Assembly (NCBI GenBank): GCA_026785745.1
Contig: JAJAZO010000022.1
Location: forward strand, 1-9,485
Direction: 5' to 3'
Length of the DNA: 9,485 bases
Source of the DNA: Chitinophagaceae bacterium
GTDB taxonomy: Bacteria > Bacteroidota > Bacteroidia > Chitinophagales > Chitinophagaceae
Under the pieces are notes generated by a model. It was not told where the DNA came from and did not search any database. It was given only the letters and a program-made list of their open reading frames with translations. Made by a program: the position numbers and the translations under genes. Shown one piece after another: positions 8,301-9,485 of the stretch. Numbering within the stretch: position 1 is the first letter of the stretch; every line of letters starts with the position of its first letter.

Positions 8301-8646
8301 GGATTGCAATCAGGTTATTATCCAATATACGGTAGGAGAGACTGGTTCCGGTAAAAATTCTGTCCAATACTTCACTAATCTCTGTATTGCTTGTATTGAT
8401 ATTAATTTTCTGGTTGAGGTCTTTGAGTTTGCTGTTGTATAAAAAACGGTAATTGCTTTGTTTTTCAATGGCATTGAGTACTTTGCTTATTTGCACATCC
8501 TGCAGGTCCAGCGATAAAGTTTGCCCATTTATGCGTGCAGTAGCATTCAGGAAACAGAATACTGTTAGTATAAAGGTCAATTTCATAATCAAAAACAGTC
8601 TTTTAAGGGTGGGTGAGGCCTTAATAATAAAAAGATATTTTTTCAT
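5359..8646 (-). CDS. susC: SusC/RagA-family TonB-dependent glycan transporter with STN signalling domain
   Basis: The protein has 1095 residues. The hydrophobic signal segment is residues about 21-42 (ending ARINGQ), after an unusual 20-residue N-terminal extension. Met21 (8586) is a possible alternative start. An STN domain follows at about 44-115 (LSLDLQDVQISKVL onward), the part that contacts an anti-sigma factor. Then come a CarboxypepD_reg-like domain (about 125-195: ISGRVTNETGELLLGVSITV, GTSTDNNGYFTITV, FIGY), a linker EQVVVIGYGASRKKDLTGS, the plug (about 215-325) with the SusC signature DPLYVVDGI (276-284) and ILKDASSTAIYGARAANGV (302-320), and a 22-strand-type beta-barrel to the end (final residues NVQFK). 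It would import oligosaccharides across the outer membrane using TonB energy. The STN domain plus the fecR gene directly upstream indicates that transport and transcription are coupled. 'susC' is a family name; the cargo is unknown and inferred to be a glucan fragment from the linked enzymes. Confidence 0.97.
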   Translation of the reverse strand: MKKYLFIIKASPTLKRLFLIMKLTFILTVFCFLNATARINGQTLSLDLQDVQISKVLNAIEKQSNYRFLYNSKLKDLNQKININTSNTEISEVLDRIFTGTSLSYRILDNNLIAIRSANKDEQDIKISGRVTNETGELLLGVSITVKGTGRGTSTDNNGYFTITVPDNAILVISFIGYSTQEVLVNNQASINIKMVQSQQQMEQVVVIGYGASRKKDLTGSSASIKGSDIINIPVLTATQAIQGKVSGVQIINSGAPGSTPNVRIRGVGSVLGGADPLYVVDGIITTDIRNINAADILSIDILKDASSTAIYGARAANGVVLITTKAGSITKFSINYNAQAGVKMLTHKVGMAGPGLYAAYSNEAAGAPAVTSGDVTGSASWYDEITRPAIFNSHNLSISGGKNKYRYFLSLGYLNENGILIDNNYSRYTARYNHEFTISPKLKVGNNIGFSHYSSENKPYSLFTTAYIASPIFNVLNADGRFGNTSSGVSNVGNPYATLKTTNDRSYGNRLQTTVWGEYKIIKGLSFKSQFGIDLEQNNGWNYTPAYKTFLPNGTEGAQFNDDADLSFMRDSIYQWVWDNYLTYDKKFSKDHDLRLTLGHTAERRNGWSNRAVIGNKNIPDDKNFWELNFKDTAKGQQNFRDPIGSYFRRESYFIRANYKFKDRYLLNATFRRDANSNFPEHKRWGNFPSIGIGWIISSEKFMAHQQFFNNLKLRASFGLVGNDAIRPGAFDLRPQERLFAYFGTNRIDGAIVTGIADPDLQWEVVREFDAGVEFSVLDNKLSGEIDFYNKVAKDALFTVPYASLGFGNSFLTNAAEISNTGLEFSLQWNKKVNTKLNYTIRGNITYNKNIVKNVGIGRALNFGSLNNGSSATQTLVGEPIGSFWVYRTDGIFQNSAEINAYPHIIGAVPGDFKIVDKNNDGIIDNLDREHVGSYQPKIYYGLSSTVNWKQFDFSMDIVGVAGNKVYNGKKGIRFGSNYNVEYDVAKNRWIPGSNNNKNPGASNVTPYPTDYFIESGSFVRINNITAGYNFPVGNLWKRIERMRIFASAQNPFILTKYTGFTPELPGNQNEAGIELNIYPISASYLIGVNVQFK

Positions 8647-8723
8647 TACTTTTAAACTTGAAGGTTATTAATTCAGATACCGTTTTGCTTCTCAATTCAA
8701 CCTGGTCTCTGCGTTAAACCGCT

Positions 8724-8754
8724 ACGGGGAATGCTTATGCATTTCCCGTTTTTT
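8724..8754. promoter_or_regulatory. Imperfect palindrome in the fecR-susC gap
   Basis: ACGGGGAATGC (8724-8734) and GCATTTCCCGT (8739-8749) form an 11-bp inverted repeat with a single mismatch around the 4-nt TTAT. On the plus strand it is followed by six T (8749-8754), so it has the form of an intrinsic terminator facing opposite to all the genes. On the minus strand no U run follows, so it would not end fecR transcripts in the usual way. It could be a structured susC leader, an operator, or part of a sigma-factor promoter. On the minus strand, GGAAAT (8746-8741) and CGTA (8726-8723), 14 nt apart, faintly resemble an ECF-type -35/-10 pair. The remainder of 8647-8818 shows no gene. The susC start has only an AT-rich leader with no clear Shine-Dalgarno sequence. 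Confidence 0.5.
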
Positions 8755-8818
8755 ATACAAGAATCAGTAGGTGTTTAATGTTATAATAAATAAAAGTTTT
8801 GCTTTGCATTCATTCGAT

Positions 8819-9485
8819 TTAATATATAGTTACTTTCTTATGCTCAATTTTATACCTGAACCCAAAAGAAAATTCAAGGGCTGCCAGAGCTTCCTCCACT
8901 GTTTCAGTAGTAAAGGTGCCGTACATCAGCAAGTTCTCTTTTCTCTTGTTCTCAAATTCAAAGGTTACATCATACCATCTTTCCATTTTTTTGGCAACAT
9001 CAGCAAACAACTCATTTTTAAAAGACAACTTGTCCCGGATCCATGCTGCTTCTACAGCTATGGTGTCGTTATTTTGGTAAGTAAGTTGTTTGATGGCAAC
9101 AAGAGGTATTTTTTCTGGTATCTCATTCTCCTTTAAATGGGTGTTGCCGTTTTCTCCCGGTTCATTGTAGACTACCAGCTTTTCATTTGGCGAAAGGATG
9201 ATTTTATTATTGGGCCTGTTCTTTATAGTTACTTCTATGCTGCCATGGATAAGGCTGGTTTCTGTTTGCTTGTCTTCCGGGTAAGCCGTTACATTAAATA
9301 CTGTACCCAAAACTTTAATATTAATATTGGAAGTATGAATAATAAAAGGTTTCTCTTTCATTTTCACTACATCAAAGTATCCTTCTCCTGTAAGTGTAAC
9401 TTCCCTTAACTGCTGACCATACTCTTTATTATAAGTAAGCTTACTGCCTGCATTGAGCCAGACTACAGAACCATCCGGTAATTCT
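8819..9485 (-). CDS. fecR: FecR-family anti-sigma factor, N-terminus cut by window edge
   Basis: The frame is open from the right edge to the stop, giving 221 visible residues. A GTG at 9367 looks like a start if the edge is ignored, but it is an internal codon (D-V-V-K): the family motif reads through it from ELPDGSVVWLNAGSKLTYN (visible residues 1-19) and GEGYFDVVKMKEKPFIIHT to KVLGTVFNVTAYPED. These mark the periplasmic FecR domain (PF04773). The last 70 or so residues (AAWIRDKLSFKNELF onward to RYKIEHKKVTIY) match DUF4974 (PF16344), the C-terminal domain of Bacteroidota FecR proteins. That domain is proposed to receive the signal from the STN domain of the partner transporter. The missing N-terminal part should contain the cytoplasmic sigma-binding region and one membrane helix. 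It sits directly upstream of an STN-bearing susC, the classic order sigma-fecR-susC-susD, so an ECF sigma gene is expected just beyond 9485. Confidence 0.94.
   Translation of the reverse strand, partial: ELPDGSVVWLNAGSKLTYNKEYGQQLREVTLTGEGYFDVVKMKEKPFIIHTSNINIKVLGTVFNVTAYPEDKQTETSLIHGSIEVTIKNRPNNKIILSPNEKLVVYNEPGENGNTHLKENEIPEKIPLVAIKQLTYQNNDTIAVEAAWIRDKLSFKNELFADVAKKMERWYDVTFEFENKRKENLLMYGTFTTETVEEALAALEFSFGFRYKIEHKKVTIY

Noticed and set aside
8819..9367. A complete 182-residue gene starting at GTG 9367
   Set aside because: The FecR motif is continuous through this codon (GEGYFDVVK) and extends to the window edge, so the GTG is internal and the gene is truncated by the window.
8771..9409. 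Plus-strand frames of 121 and 90 codons opposite fecR
   Set aside because: They are antisense to a clear FecR/DUF4974 coding frame and have no domain of their own.
1..9485. CRISPR array, tRNA/rRNA genes, insertion sequence ends or a novel defence system
   Set aside because: No spaced direct repeats, cloverleaf-like stretches, transposase frames or terminal inverted repeats were seen. All gene space is explained by an ordinary PUL.

Overview
The window looks like part of a polysaccharide utilization locus (PUL) from a member of the Bacteroidota, most likely a Chitinophagaceae-type soil or plant-associated bacterium. The reasons are a SusC/SusD pair, a FecR-type anti-sigma factor with the C-terminal domain typical of this phylum, a SusC with an N-terminal STN signalling domain, lipoprotein signal peptides, an AT-rich base composition and AT-rich ribosome-binding regions without Shine-Dalgarno motifs. 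The genus cannot be fixed from the sequence alone.

All six supported genes lie on the minus strand, so transcription runs from high to low coordinates. First comes the 3' two-thirds or so of a fecR-like anti-sigma gene (9485-8819). After a 172-bp gap with a strong imperfect palindrome come a susC-like TonB-dependent transporter (8646-5359) and, 10 bp later, a susD-like glycan-binding lipoprotein (5348-3876). A 125-bp gap with a terminator-like hairpin separates these from a LamG/concanavalin-A-like lipoprotein (3750-2827), which sits where SusE/SusF-type surface glycan-binding proteins usually do. A canonical intrinsic terminator follows. Then come two tandem paralogous (alpha/alpha)6-toroid enzymes of the 'glucoamylase' Pfam family PF10091. 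The first has an added N-terminal Ig-like domain (2694-1021). The second lacks it and runs off the left edge (1008-1).

A working model: a sigma factor expected just beyond the right edge would be controlled by FecR. FecR would sense glycan transport through the STN domain of SusC. SusD and the LamG protein would capture a glucan fragment at the cell surface, and the two PF10091 lipoproteins would cut it. Despite the family name, the characterised Bacteroidota members of PF10091 that I know of (GH144, first described in Chitinophaga) are endo-beta-1,2-glucanases, so a beta-1,2-glucan (sophoran) PUL is the best substrate hypothesis. It is an inference. No beta-glucosidase or sophorose-processing enzyme is visible here; it would have to lie beyond position 1.

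No RNA genes, insertion sequences, CRISPR arrays or plus-strand genes are supported. The architecture is an ordinary PUL. The parts most worth a second look are the duplicated and diverged PF10091 enzymes and the three structured intergenic regions.
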